A stretch of 64,000 nucleotides of DNA from Arthrobacter sp. CJ23 (GTDB taxonomy: Bacteria > Actinomycetota > Actinomycetes > Actinomycetales > Micrococcaceae). The stretch is from NCBI RefSeq assembly GCF_024741795.1, contig NZ_CP102950.1, forward strand, positions 248,001-312,000, read 5' to 3'. Made by a program: the position numbers and the translations under genes. Every line of letters starts with the position of its first letter. The stretch's first letter is position 1. The notes under the pieces are model-generated. The model had not been told where the DNA came from, made no database searches, and worked only from the letters and a program-made list of their open reading frames with translations. This document shows, piece by piece, positions 33,866 through 43,165 of this stretch.

Positions 33866-36639
33866 GCGCCCGTCAGGATCCGGAACCCGAGCTCCGCGTT
33901 GAAGCCGTGGATCTCGCGGGTATCCAGCGCCGACATGAAGGCCAGGATTTCCGCCGTGATGACCTGCCCGGGGACCAGCACCGGGAAGCCGGGCGGGTAC
34001 GGGGTCACGAATGAGGCCGACACGAGTTCTTCGCCCGCTTCCACCCGGCGCGAAAGCTCGGCCGTGCCCAGGTAGGCGCAGGAACCCGGCTTGTAACTCT
34101 CGAAGTACGCATCCCGTATGTTGCCGTCCGGGGTCTGGCCGTCCTTGCGGAAGCGTGCGGCGAAGCGGCTGAAGTCCGGCAGCGGCGGCGGGGCGCTGGT
34201 CAGCGCCGCAACCTTGGCTGCGTGGGCCCGCTTGCCCAGGCCGCTCAACGCTGCCTGTTCGTCCTCAAAGGACTCCGCCAGCTTGACCAACACCTCCACC
34301 AGGTATGCCACGGAACTGCGGGACGTGCCGATGTTGGTCATGAACAGCACGCTGTTCCGGGACGTCTTGTTGACCTGGATCCCGTACTTGTCCATCAGAT
34401 ACTCGTGCTTGAACGTATCGCCGTCCACGCCGGAAAGCCCGATGTGCAGGGTCAGGCGGCTCGGATCCACCACAAACTCGTCGCGCCGCCAGGCCTCGGC
34501 CATCGCCGCCAGCCCGTCCCGCAGGGGCATCTGCCGCTGTGTCTCCCGGTACCGTGCCGGAATCAGGTCCCGGGTTCCCAATACCCTGAAGTACTTCTTC
34601 AGCAGGGGGTGGCGGGCCACCGCCTGGGCGATGCTGACCGCCAGGTCGGCCTGCCGCTGCACCAGCTCGTAGCCTTCGAACTCCACCTGCCTGCGTCCCA
34701 TGTCCAGGGATGCCAGGATCTGGTAGTTGGGCGAGGTGGAGGTGTGCGTCATGTACGCCTCGTGGAAGCTTTCGGCGTTCAGCTGGTCGAAGTCCTGGTC
34801 GTGGACGTGGATCATGGACCCCTGCCGGAGCGAGGTCAGGGTCTTGTGCGTGGACTGCGTGGCGTAGACGCGCAGGCGTGCCTTGGCCGGGTCCGGCAGC
34901 AGCCGGGTCGTCAGGAGCAGCTCGTCGCTGACGGTGTCGAGACCGCCGACGGCGCCAAGCCGGCGCTGCTGCTCGGCATGCCGCCGTGCGTACGCCGGGT
35001 CGTGGAACTGCTTTTCCAGGGTGGTTGCCGCAGCCATCGCCGTGCGTCGGCGGTAGATGTGGTGGAAGCCGGCGAAAGCGAACCAGGCTTCGTCCCACAG
35101 GAACACCAGGTCCGGTTTGATGGCAAGGCATTCCTCCATGACCCGCTCGACGTCGTAGACAATGCCGTCGAACGTGCAGTTGGTCAGGGCGAGCATCTTG
35201 ACTTCGTCCAGACGGCCAGCACGCCTGTAGTCCAACAGCATCTGCTTGATGCTCTCCAGCGGAACCGCGCCGTAGAAGGAGAATTCGTCCAAGGGGTACG
35301 CGTCCAGGTAGGCCACTTGGGCCCCCGCCAGCATCAGGGCATAGTGGTGGGATTTGTGGCAGTTCCGGTCCACCAGGACAACGTCTCCGGGGGCAACGAT
35401 TGATTGGTGCACCACCTTGTTGGCCGTGGACGTGCCGTTGGTGACGAAGAACGACTTCCGGGCACCGTATGCCCTGGCTGCCAGTTTCTGTGCCTTCTTG
35501 AGGGAGCCGTGCGGATCCAGCAGGGAATCCAGTCCGCCGGAGGTTGCCGATGTTTCGGCCAGCAGGAGATTCAGCCCATAGAACTCGCCGAGATCGTTGA
35601 TCCACTTGGAGTTCACCACGGACCCGCCGCGGGACACCGGCAGCGCGTGGAAGACGCCGGCCGGCTTGCGGCTGTATTGCTGGACGGCATGGAAGAACGG
35701 CGCCTCATAGCGTTCCGCGGCACCGCCCAGAAGGGACAGGTGCAGTTCGAGGCTGTCCTGGCGGCGGAACAAGCGGCGGAACCGCCGGGTCAGGGATCCC
35801 GCCAGCTCCTCGATGGACACGCCGGCCACCAGGTAGAGGTCGAGTTCCGGCCGCAGTTCGCCGAGCTTCTCGGCCAGCAGGAGGATGCGGTCCATGGGAC
35901 GGTGTGGGGCCGGGTCCCGGACGAATCCCTTGAGGAAGGCCCCGAGGTCCCGGCTCAGCTGCTGCCTGGTGTGGGTGGTGAACCCCGGCCTGATGACGCA
36001 GGCCTGGATGTCCGGGTTCAGGAGCACCGCCACCAGGGCGTCCTCGAAACTGGGCACGAACACCAGCTCGTAGGTGAAGTCGTCGGCGGCACGGCGCTGG
36101 CCCAGCAGTTCGGCCTGCATGGCCTCGCGCTCGGTGTCCGATACATCGTCGATGACCAGGACTTCGAACCGTCGGCGGGCATCCGCTGTGTTTTCGATCC
36201 GTTCAGCCTCGCGCTCAGGGTCTGCGGACTGTTCGGATACTTGCTGGCCATGCCCGGCCAAGCGGCGCGTAACCGACTCGATGAGCCCCAAGGCTTCGAG
36301 GTACTCGCTGCACTCCAGGCGTCGCCGTATCTCCGCAACGTAGGGTTGTCCCGGCGACGCCCAGTACATCTCGATGGCCTCCAACATCGGCAGCAGCCTT
36401 GCCGCCTCAGGGGGCAGGCGAACGCCTCCCGAGCCGGGTCTGCCGGACGTCAACTGCCTGACGGCGTAGCCGAGGAACTCCCACGCGTCAACGCGCATCC
36501 GCCAGGCGCTGCTGGGGATCTCAGGACACGGATCAGCTCCTGCCGTGGATGCGGGGGCGTTTGACGCTGCGGGCACATCCTCCGCGGTGGATTCGGCGTG
36601 CTCGGCGGGGCTTTCACGGATGATTGCTGCGGGAGGCAT
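33862..36639 (-). CDS. Long Orn/Lys/Arg decarboxylase (PLP fold type I)
   Basis: 925 residues, about 200 longer than the E. coli biodegradative decarboxylases and similar in size to Rv2531c of mycobacteria. An N-terminal helical extension of about 170 residues precedes a receiver-like wing domain (RRFEVLVIDDVSDTEREAMQ). The core has TNGTSTANKVVHQ, FLWDEAWFAFAGFHH and the PLP lysine in STHKTLTSLRQGS. It decarboxylates a basic amino acid to a polyamine precursor. ATG at 36639 follows AGGA; the frame extends further but without a better start. The Lrp-type regulator just upstream on the same strand may control it. Confidence 0.92.
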   Translation of the reverse strand: MPPAAIIRESPAEHAESTAEDVPAASNAPASTAGADPCPEIPSSAWRMRVDAWEFLGYAVRQLTSGRPGSGGVRLPPEAARLLPMLEAIEMYWASPGQPYVAEIRRRLECSEYLEALGLIESVTRRLAGHGQQVSEQSADPEREAERIENTADARRRFEVLVIDDVSDTEREAMQAELLGQRRAADDFTYELVFVPSFEDALVAVLLNPDIQACVIRPGFTTHTRQQLSRDLGAFLKGFVRDPAPHRPMDRILLLAEKLGELRPELDLYLVAGVSIEELAGSLTRRFRRLFRRQDSLELHLSLLGGAAERYEAPFFHAVQQYSRKPAGVFHALPVSRGGSVVNSKWINDLGEFYGLNLLLAETSATSGGLDSLLDPHGSLKKAQKLAARAYGARKSFFVTNGTSTANKVVHQSIVAPGDVVLVDRNCHKSHHYALMLAGAQVAYLDAYPLDEFSFYGAVPLESIKQMLLDYRRAGRLDEVKMLALTNCTFDGIVYDVERVMEECLAIKPDLVFLWDEAWFAFAGFHHIYRRRTAMAAATTLEKQFHDPAYARRHAEQQRRLGAVGGLDTVSDELLLTTRLLPDPAKARLRVYATQSTHKTLTSLRQGSMIHVHDQDFDQLNAESFHEAYMTHTSTSPNYQILASLDMGRRQVEFEGYELVQRQADLAVSIAQAVARHPLLKKYFRVLGTRDLIPARYRETQRQMPLRDGLAAMAEAWRRDEFVVDPSRLTLHIGLSGVDGDTFKHEYLMDKYGIQVNKTSRNSVLFMTNIGTSRSSVAYLVEVLVKLAESFEDEQAALSGLGKRAHAAKVAALTSAPPPLPDFSRFAARFRKDGQTPDGNIRDAYFESYKPGSCAYLGTAELSRRVEAGEELVSASFVTPYPPGFPVLVPGQVITAEILAFMSALDTREIHGFNAELGFRILTGA

Positions 36640-36804
36640 GGGATTCCTGGTCCTTGTTCTGTGGGTGCCGGTGACTTCTTCGTCGCCGGGACGGTTGTCA
36701 GAAGTGAATTGACAGCTGTACCAACTAAACGCCAACGCAGCCCCGCCTGCAGGAACATGGCGGCAGTCCTGTCTGACACACCAGAATGGGGTCGGCGGGA
36801 AGGC

Positions 36805-37809
36805 CTACGAGGCCTCCCGCCATAGAGGCAATGGGACCACGCCCTTGCTGCGGCCGGACTCGTCCAGCACGTGGCCGAGCCGCTTGTAGGTCCGTACCAC
36901 TGCCTGCCGGGAGATCACCGTGCTTCCTGGCGCCCGGGCCAGCAGTTCCCGTTCGTGCGCCTGGACTTCCAGGTAGTCGCGTACCCACAGGGTCGCCACC
37001 AGGTTCTGGGCACCCAGAACCTGGGCGCTGAGCCGGCAGCTGGGGAGGCTGGCGAAGTACCGGCCGATGGTGTCCACGTGGGTGGCGGGGACGTTGAGAA
37101 CCAGGCTGACCTCGCGCAGGCCCTGCTGGACCGCCACGGACGTATCGCACCGCATCGTCATGTAGCCGGACGCCAGGATCCGCTCCACCCGGCGTCGGGC
37201 AGTCTGCGGTGACACGGCGCAGGCCGCGCCGAGTTCCGCCCAGCTGGCCCGCCCATCCTGGGCAAGCTCCGCCAACAGGGCGGCGTCCACCCGGTCCGGA
37301 GCGTAGGCGGGCGGGGCGGGCGCGGGTTGCTTGGCCATGAGCCGGGCCCGCGCCGGTTCCAGGGTGCCGCTGCGCCACTCCGAGGCCTGGCGGTAAAGCT
37401 GCGTCACGAAGACCACCTCCCTGCGTGTCACCCCCGGCAGGTCGGCGAACGCGCCGGTGACGATCGCCATGAGTTCCTCGTGGCTCGACGCGAAGCAGTC
37501 CACAAACAGGTCATGGGGGCCGGACACCAGGGACACCGTGCCGAACGCTGGTTCCGCGCACAAGCGCCGGATCAACTCTTCGTGCTGCCCCGGCACCGAG
37601 GACAGGTTGATGAAGGCGGACCAGCCGGCGCTGAGGTACCGCGGTCCTGGAGACGGAGTAATCCAGGCCAGGCCCTGTTCGGCGAGGACGTTCCAGCGGC
37701 GGGCGATGGTGGGCCCGGACAGGTCCAGGACGTCCGCCACCCGGGACCAGTCCGCCCTCGGATTGATCTGGAGGGCATTGACGATTTCAAGATCCAGTTC
37801 AGAGATCAT
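36805..37809 (-). CDS. Tandem Lrp/AsnC-family regulator
   Basis: 334 residues, twice the usual Lrp length. Two HTH units are visible: LDLEIVNALQINPRADWSRVADVLDLSGPTIARRW at the N-terminus and VDAALLAELAQDGRASWAELGAACAVSPQTARRRV at about residue 180, each followed by an AsnC-type ligand half. Start ATG 37809 gives the canonical beginning; the ribosome site is weak (GAAAGAA). It is divergent from the MFS-M20 operon and upstream of the decarboxylase, so either is a possible target. Confidence 0.9.
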   Translation of the reverse strand: MISELDLEIVNALQINPRADWSRVADVLDLSGPTIARRWNVLAEQGLAWITPSPGPRYLSAGWSAFINLSSVPGQHEELIRRLCAEPAFGTVSLVSGPHDLFVDCFASSHEELMAIVTGAFADLPGVTRREVVFVTQLYRQASEWRSGTLEPARARLMAKQPAPAPPAYAPDRVDAALLAELAQDGRASWAELGAACAVSPQTARRRVERILASGYMTMRCDTSVAVQQGLREVSLVLNVPATHVDTIGRYFASLPSCRLSAQVLGAQNLVATLWVRDYLEVQAHERELLARAPGSTVISRQAVVRTYKRLGHVLDESGRSKGVVPLPLWREAS

Positions 37810-37958
37810 GGACGATTCTTTCAAATTAATGGTGACGTTGGTGATTTCAAGCAATAGTCCGGCAGTGGATGGGGCTGCGTCTAGCGTTGTGACTCGCATC
37901 ACTCACGGTGCCAGCGCCCGGAGTCACGGCGCAAGCCCCCCGAAACACAAGGAAGCAC

Positions 37959-39380
37959 ATGGCAAGCAAGACAGCCCCACCGGCGACGGCGGCCATCGCC
38001 CGCAGAACCATCACCGGCATGATCGTGGCCATGGCCCTGATCGAATCCCTCAGCGGCGTCACCCAGGGGTACCTGAACCCCATCCTGCCCGCCCTCGGGC
38101 CCGCCTTCTCGATCGATGATCCGACCATCAACGGCATTTTCCTGATCTCCAACGTCAGTTTCGCCGTGCTCACGCCCATCATCTCCCGCCTCGGCGACAG
38201 CTACGGATACCGGCTGGTGCTCCGCTGGTCAACGGCCGTGGTGGCGCTGGGCGCCTTCCTGATGGCCTTCTGGCCTTCCCTGTGGACCGTGACCGTGGGA
38301 GTCGTCCTGCTCACCTGCGTAGTGGGCTTCATTCCCCTCATGATGGGAATCCTGCGCGTGAGCAGTTCGGCCCACACCCGCACGGGCGTCAGCGTGATGA
38401 TCGGCGTCCTTATGATCACCTTCGGCGCAGGCGGGCTGTTGGCGGGCGTGGTCGGGGTCAACGACCCCACCCTCGGCCTCTGGGTGGCGGTTCCGTTCGC
38501 CGTTGTGGCACTGATCTGTTCGTTCGTCCTGCCCGACGCCGGAACCCCCACCCGCGAGGGCATCGCCGTCGTACCGCTTCTGGCCTGCTCGCTCGGGCTG
38601 ATCGGCTTCGTCGTGGCACTGTCCATGGGGCCGGAGTGGGGCTGGCTGGACGCCAAGACCATCGCCTCCGGGCTGCTCGGACTCGCCCTCCTGGCCTTCT
38701 GGGCAAAACTGGACTCCCGCTCGCCGGTGCAGGGCAAGCGGTTCATGGACCTGCGGATGCTCGCCAACCCGCGCATCCGAACGGTCTCGCTGGCCACGTT
38801 CTTCTTCGGCTTCGCATCCATCAGCTACTTCGGCACCAACGGCATCTTCCTGCACTCCAACCCTGACAAGACCGGCTACGGATTCGCGCTCAGCCCGCTC
38901 ATGATCGCCATTGTCCTGGCCGCGGCTTCCGCTCTTTCCCTCGTGTCCTCGCTGCTGACCGCCCGGGCGCTCAAGTCGTTCGGCGAGCGGGCCACGCTCG
39001 TCTTCGCCGGCCTCCTGCTGGCAGGTGGCTTTGTGCTCATGATCGTGGCCCACGATTCCCTGCTCGGTTACTGCGTCGGCTTCGCCCTGTTCAACCTGAG
39101 CCTGGGCATGTACCAGGCAGGCACCCGCGCCCTGTCCGTGGAGGGCCTGCCGCTGGAGGAAACCTCGACGGCGGCAGGCCTCAACGAACTGGCACTGTCC
39201 GTCGGCATCGCGGTGGGCGCCGCCGTCGTCAAGCTCATCTCCTCGTCGTCCGCCGAGTCCGGGCGCATCAGCGAGGCCGGTCTCGTCTCGATCTGGGGAG
39301 CGCTCGCCGTCGCAGCGCTGATCGCCGCGGCAGCATCCGCACGCTACCCGAAGCGGAAGGCGACGGAGGTCCCGGCATGA
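37959..39380 (+). CDS. MFS transporter
   Basis: 473 residues, 12-14 hydrophobic segments. Typical MFS loop RLGDSYGYRLVLRW between TM2 and TM3. ATG 37959 preceded by CAAGGAAG. It overlaps the following M20 hydrolase by ATGA, so the pair likely imports and hydrolyses an N-acyl or amide compound (or exports its product). Substrate not predictable. Confidence 0.88.
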   Translation: MASKTAPPATAAIARRTITGMIVAMALIESLSGVTQGYLNPILPALGPAFSIDDPTINGIFLISNVSFAVLTPIISRLGDSYGYRLVLRWSTAVVALGAFLMAFWPSLWTVTVGVVLLTCVVGFIPLMMGILRVSSSAHTRTGVSVMIGVLMITFGAGGLLAGVVGVNDPTLGLWVAVPFAVVALICSFVLPDAGTPTREGIAVVPLLACSLGLIGFVVALSMGPEWGWLDAKTIASGLLGLALLAFWAKLDSRSPVQGKRFMDLRMLANPRIRTVSLATFFFGFASISYFGTNGIFLHSNPDKTGYGFALSPLMIAIVLAAASALSLVSSLLTARALKSFGERATLVFAGLLLAGGFVLMIVAHDSLLGYCVGFALFNLSLGMYQAGTRALSVEGLPLEETSTAAGLNELALSVGIAVGAAVVKLISSSSAESGRISEAGLVSIWGALAVAALIAAAASARYPKRKATEVPA

Positions 39381-40576
39381 GCCCGGCTGCGCTGACGCCG
39401 ACCGCGCCGGGCCCTGCGCTCGAGACCGGGATACACGACCGCATCTCTGCTGCGGTGGAACGCTGGGAGGCTGGAATCCTTGGCCTGAGCCATGCGATCC
39501 ATGCCGATCCGGAGCTCAGCGGCGAGGAGTTCCGTGCCGCCAAGCGCGTGCGTGCGCTGCTCCGGACCGCCGGCTTTGGCTTTGACAGCGTCCAGCCCGT
39601 GCTTCCGGCGTCTTTCAGCGCCCGGTTCGGTTCCGGTGACGTCGTGGTGGCCCTCTGCGTTGAGTACGATGCCCTGCCGGCCATCGGGCACGCCTGCGGA
39701 CACAACGTGAACGCCGCCAGTGCCGTGGGGGCGGCACTGGCGCTGGCCGCCGTCGCGGACGAACTCGGCATCACCGTCAAAGTCCTTGGCACTCCCGCCG
39801 AGGAGACCACCGGGGGCAAGGTGGACCTCATCGAGGAGGGCTTCTTCGCTGACGTGTCCCTGGCCATGATGGCCCACGCCGGCCCCGAGGACGTGACCGG
39901 CGGCTCCTCCCTGGCGATGTGCATGTGGGATGTGCTGTACGAGGGGCGTCCGGCCCACGCTGCAGCGGCACCGGAGGAGGGCGTCAATGCGCTGGACGCG
40001 CTGGTGGTCGCCCAAACCGCGGTGGCCCTGGCCCGGCAGCAGCTGCCGCCCGGTTCCATCGTCTCGCTCATCGTCACCGAGGGCGGCAGCGCCGTCAACG
40101 TGATCCCGGAACGGGCCCGGGCCAGCGTGGAGATGCGCTCGCCGAGCCTGGCGACGCTGCGCCTGATCGGCGAGCGGGTGCGGCGCTGCCTCGAGGCCGG
40201 GGCCATCGCCAGCGGTGCCACACTCAAGGTCACCCCCACCGGCAACGAGTACGCCGAGCTGAGGCAGGATGGTTTCCTCTCCGAGGCGTACCGTGAGGCG
40301 ATGGGTGCCCGGGGGAGGGATGTCGCCTTCAACAGCAAACCGGTGGCGTCGACGGACATGGGCAACGTCTCGCAGCTGGTGCCAAGCATCCACCCCTTGC
40401 TCGGCTACGACGTGGGCGGCGCGGCCCACCACACCGCGGAGTTCGCGGCCTACGGCTCCTCCGCCTCGGCGGACCGGGCAGTGCTGGATGGCGCGTTCGG
40501 CCTGGCGGCGGCAGCAGCGGCGGCGGCGCGGGATCCCCGTCAGCGGGCCCGCCTGCTTGGCGGCAGCATTCACTGA
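39377..40576 (+). CDS. M20-family amidohydrolase
   Basis: 399 residues of the peptidase M20 / aminoacylase-type amidohydrolase group (AbgA/AbgB and hippurate hydrolase relatives). Metal-site motifs: IHADPELSGEEF near the start, GHACGHNVNAAS, PAEETTGGK with the catalytic Glu pair, and the dimerisation domain GRPAHAAAAPEEGVNALDA. The C-terminal AHHTAEFAAY supplies the last His. Coupled by ATGA to the transporter gene. Likely cleaves an acyl-amino acid or a p-aminobenzoyl-glutamate-like amide. Confidence 0.9.
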   Translation: MSPAALTPTAPGPALETGIHDRISAAVERWEAGILGLSHAIHADPELSGEEFRAAKRVRALLRTAGFGFDSVQPVLPASFSARFGSGDVVVALCVEYDALPAIGHACGHNVNAASAVGAALALAAVADELGITVKVLGTPAEETTGGKVDLIEEGFFADVSLAMMAHAGPEDVTGGSSLAMCMWDVLYEGRPAHAAAAPEEGVNALDALVVAQTAVALARQQLPPGSIVSLIVTEGGSAVNVIPERARASVEMRSPSLATLRLIGERVRRCLEAGAIASGATLKVTPTGNEYAELRQDGFLSEAYREAMGARGRDVAFNSKPVASTDMGNVSQLVPSIHPLLGYDVGGAAHHTAEFAAYGSSASADRAVLDGAFGLAAAAAAAARDPRQRARLLGGSIH

Positions 40577-40661
40577 GCTCGCAGCTACTGGTTCCGGCCG
40601 CCGGGCAGGCGGACAATGGAGGCAGCAATCGATGTGATCGATGCCTTCGCGAAGGAGCGCC

Positions 40662-42047
40662 ATGGGACGTCCACGGCAGCTGAAGAATTCCGTTGGCCGG
40701 ACCGGAGGCGTCCAGCGTGATTCCGTGATCGACCTCGTCCGTTTTCTCTGCCTCGCCCTGGTGGTGCTGGGACACTCCATGATGGTCAGCCCGGTGCTGC
40801 ACGGCGACGGCACGGTCACCACGGAGAACACCCTCATGGAACAGCCGTGGATAGTGCCGCTCACCTGGATCCTGATGGTCATGCCGCTCTTCTTCGTGCT
40901 CGGCGGGGTCACCGGGCTGGAGTCATGGCGCCGCCTGAAGGACGGCGGCGGCACCGGGTTCGACTACGCCAAGCTCCGCCTCCTGCGGCTCATCCGGCCC
41001 GCCGCGGCGCTGCTCGCTGTCATGTTCGTGGGCCTCTGGATGGCGCGGCTTGTGGGCGTGGATCCGCAGGTCATCCAGCTGATGACCACGGGCGCAGGCA
41101 TGCCGCTGTGGTTCCTTGCGGCGTACCTTGGTGCGCAGCTCAGCGTCCCACTCATGGCCCGGATGCACGGGCATGCGCCGTGGCTGACGCTGGGGATCCT
41201 GCTCGCCTGCATCATCACGGTGGACTCTTTGCGTGGCCTCCTGCCGATGCTGGCGTTCATCAACCTGATCTTCGTGTGGTGCGCCATCCAGCAACTCGGC
41301 TTCTTCCTGGCCGACGGCCTGTTCGCGGGCCGCAGCCGGATCTGGCTGCTTGGTGTGATCGCGGGAAGCAACCTGCTCCTTGGCGTGGTGACCGGCGTGG
41401 CTGTGTATCCGGGAGACATGCTGACCAACCTCAACCCGCCCAACCTTTGCCTTGTGCTCCTGGGTATCTCTCAGACGGCCACTCTTCAGCTGCTGCGCCC
41501 TGCCGTGGCCTGGGTGGCCGGCGTCCGCTGGATCCACTGGGTGGTTTCGGTGGTGGGCCACCGGCCCATGACGATCTACCTGTGGCACCTGCCGCTGCTC
41601 GTGGCAATGACAGGGCTCCTCCTGCTGACCGACTTCCCCAAACCGGCGTCCGGCACCGCGGAGTGGTGGTTGGCCCGGCCGCTCGTCTTCCTCGCCGTCG
41701 TGGTGCTGCTGGTGCCCGTCCTGGCGCTGTTCGGCAGGCTCGAGGACCGCCCGACGGCGGCTGTCCACGCCCGGGGCCGCCCGCCGGCCGCCGTGGTGGC
41801 CGCCGGCGTGGCGGTGTTCATTCCCGTGGTGGATGCGGTCTTCAACGGCCTGACGCTTGAGCTGCTGGGCGGGGGAGCGGCCTGCTTCGGGCTGGCCGTC
41901 CTGCTGCTCGGCCACGTCCCCGCAAGCGTCCCGGCGCAGGTGCCGGCGCCGCCGCCAGCGTCACCGCGGGCCGCTGTGCCGGCGCCCGCGGCCGGGCCGG
42001 CTGAGCCATTGCCAGCGCCGGGATTAAGTGCCAATCTCGATTCATGA
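40662..42047 (+). CDS. Acyltransferase-3 family membrane protein
   Basis: 461 residues from ATG 40662 with GAAGGAG 4 bases upstream. About ten membrane helices; the N-terminal RDSVIDLVRFLCLALVVLGHS carries the conserved R and H of acyltransferase-3 proteins, and PLFFVLGGVTGLESW and the RLIRPAAALLAV segment follow. The C-terminal ~45 residues are Pro/Ala-rich and likely disordered. The family O-acylates surface glycans or small molecules. Coupled by ATGA to a GNAT gene. Confidence 0.87.
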   Translation: MGRPRQLKNSVGRTGGVQRDSVIDLVRFLCLALVVLGHSMMVSPVLHGDGTVTTENTLMEQPWIVPLTWILMVMPLFFVLGGVTGLESWRRLKDGGGTGFDYAKLRLLRLIRPAAALLAVMFVGLWMARLVGVDPQVIQLMTTGAGMPLWFLAAYLGAQLSVPLMARMHGHAPWLTLGILLACIITVDSLRGLLPMLAFINLIFVWCAIQQLGFFLADGLFAGRSRIWLLGVIAGSNLLLGVVTGVAVYPGDMLTNLNPPNLCLVLLGISQTATLQLLRPAVAWVAGVRWIHWVVSVVGHRPMTIYLWHLPLLVAMTGLLLLTDFPKPASGTAEWWLARPLVFLAVVVLLVPVLALFGRLEDRPTAAVHARGRPPAAVVAAGVAVFIPVVDAVFNGLTLELLGGGAACFGLAVLLLGHVPASVPAQVPAPPPASPRAAVPAPAAGPAEPLPAPGLSANLDS

Positions 42048-42400
42048 CTGAGTTCACGGATTCACGCGAAGAGTCGTTCAGCCCGGGTGTCACCACGGTC
42101 AGGAACGACAAGTTCCACCGCTACGAGCTCCTGGTTGACGGCGAAGTGGCCGTGATTTCGCAGTTCATGGACAAACCCGGCCACATCGACTTCCTGCACA
42201 CCGAGACGCGGAGCAAGTTCAAGGGCCAGGGGCTGGCCAAGGTCCTGGCCCACTTCGCCCTGGATGACGTGGTGGCCTCCGGCAAGCGCATCATCCCGCA
42301 TTGCCCCTACATCGCGCACTACCTGCGCCACCACGAGGGCTACGATCTGGACGTCGACTGGCCGCCCGAACCGCCCGTGGGTGAGCCGGAGAACGAGTAG
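42044..42400 (+). CDS. GNAT N-acetyltransferase, YjdJ-like
   Basis: 118 residues of the small Gcn5-related family (YjdJ type). The core FHRYELLVDGEVAVISQFMDK, HTETRSKFKGQGLAKVLAHF (acetyl-CoA P-loop-like) and HCPYIAHYLRHH are typical. ATG overlaps the acyltransferase stop. Target unknown. Confidence 0.9.
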   Translation: MTEFTDSREESFSPGVTTVRNDKFHRYELLVDGEVAVISQFMDKPGHIDFLHTETRSKFKGQGLAKVLAHFALDDVVASGKRIIPHCPYIAHYLRHHEGYDLDVDWPPEPPVGEPENE

Positions 42401-42430
42401 GCGGCTCCAGGCGTCAGTGCGCTGCCTGCG

Positions 42431-42781
42431 TCAGTGCTTTTTCTGCCACTGTGCCGCGTGCCAGAACAGGAGCCCTATGGTGGCCAGGGCCGAGGCCAGG
42501 AAGCAGTACGGCATGACGTTGAACATCAGGAACGGGATGGGCAGCGGGCCGGATCCATACATGATGGAAGGGTCCATGGTCGCCACGAGGGACCAGATCC
42601 CGGGCACCAGAAGGGCCGCGTCCAGCACCCAGAGCGCCACGATGAAGGGGTTGATGCGCGGTTTCGCGTTGCCCTGTGCGGTGACGTAGCCGGCAGTCCC
42701 GTAGTCCGGCGCTGCGGTGTTCGCGTTGCCGCGCTCATCCACAGCGAACCAATCGTGCTCCCGATATTTGGGAGTCCTCAT
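42431..42781 (-). CDS. Small two-helix membrane protein
   Basis: 116 residues; ATG 42781 has AAAGGAC 5 bases upstream. A soluble N-terminal ~45 residues (YREHDWFAVDERGNANTAAPDYG) is followed by two hydrophobic segments (FIVALWVLDAALLVPGIWSLV and FLMFNVMPYCFLASALATIGLLF). No family recognised. Convergent with the GNAT gene, and divergent from the siderophore operon. Confidence 0.7.
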   Translation of the reverse strand: MRTPKYREHDWFAVDERGNANTAAPDYGTAGYVTAQGNAKPRINPFIVALWVLDAALLVPGIWSLVATMDPSIMYGSGPLPIPFLMFNVMPYCFLASALATIGLLFWHAAQWQKKH

Positions 42782-42846
42782 CACAGTCCTTTCTCCAAGA
42801 AATCCTCGGCAGCCGGCTGGCGACGTGCAAACGTCTGAGGACTCGC

Positions 42847-42890
42847 AGAATACCTGTCGACGCCGGAATCCTGTTATCGAAAGGTATTCT
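42847..42890. repeat. Inverted repeat between membrane-protein and desA genes
   Basis: Perfect 9-base arms AGAATACCT (42847-42855) and AGGTATTCT (42882-42890), 26 bases apart, about 65 bases upstream of the small membrane-protein start. Could be an operator for that gene or a weak hairpin. The remainder of the 42782-43165 gap holds only the iron-box-like sequence near desA. Confidence 0.4.
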
Positions 42891-43109
42891 TCGCGTCGCC
42901 AGGCAACATGCGTGGCATGAGTGGACGTTCCCCAGGCGGCCCGGTGCCCACTGAAGCGGCTCCGCGGACACCAGCCAACCGCCGTCGGGCGCGATTTTGC
43001 ACTCTGCGGCGCGGCAAGCAAAGTCAATGACGCGCGCTGACCCACGAAAATCCGCGGATTCCCGGCCTTGAAGCGAATTAGCTCACAAAAGTTTGACGAA
43101 AAGGTAAAC

Positions 43110-43128
43110 CTAAGTAAGGCTTGCCTTT
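43110..43128 (+). promoter_or_regulatory. DtxR/IdeR iron-box-like site
   Basis: CTAAGTAAGGCTTGCCTTT matches 12 of 19 positions of the consensus TTAGGTTAGGCTAACCTAA, including the central AGGCT and CCT. It sits 38 bases upstream of desA, where iron-loaded DtxR/IdeR would repress a siderophore operon. Inference from match and position. Confidence 0.6.
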
Positions 43129-43165
43129 GCTAAGAAGCGCCCAATGCCGATGGAAGGAAGCCGAC

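Noticed and set aside
42847..42890. Inverted repeat near 42.85 kb as an iron box for desA
   Set aside because: It lacks the AGGCT/CCT core and lies nearer the divergent membrane-protein gene; the better iron-box candidate is at 43110-43128.
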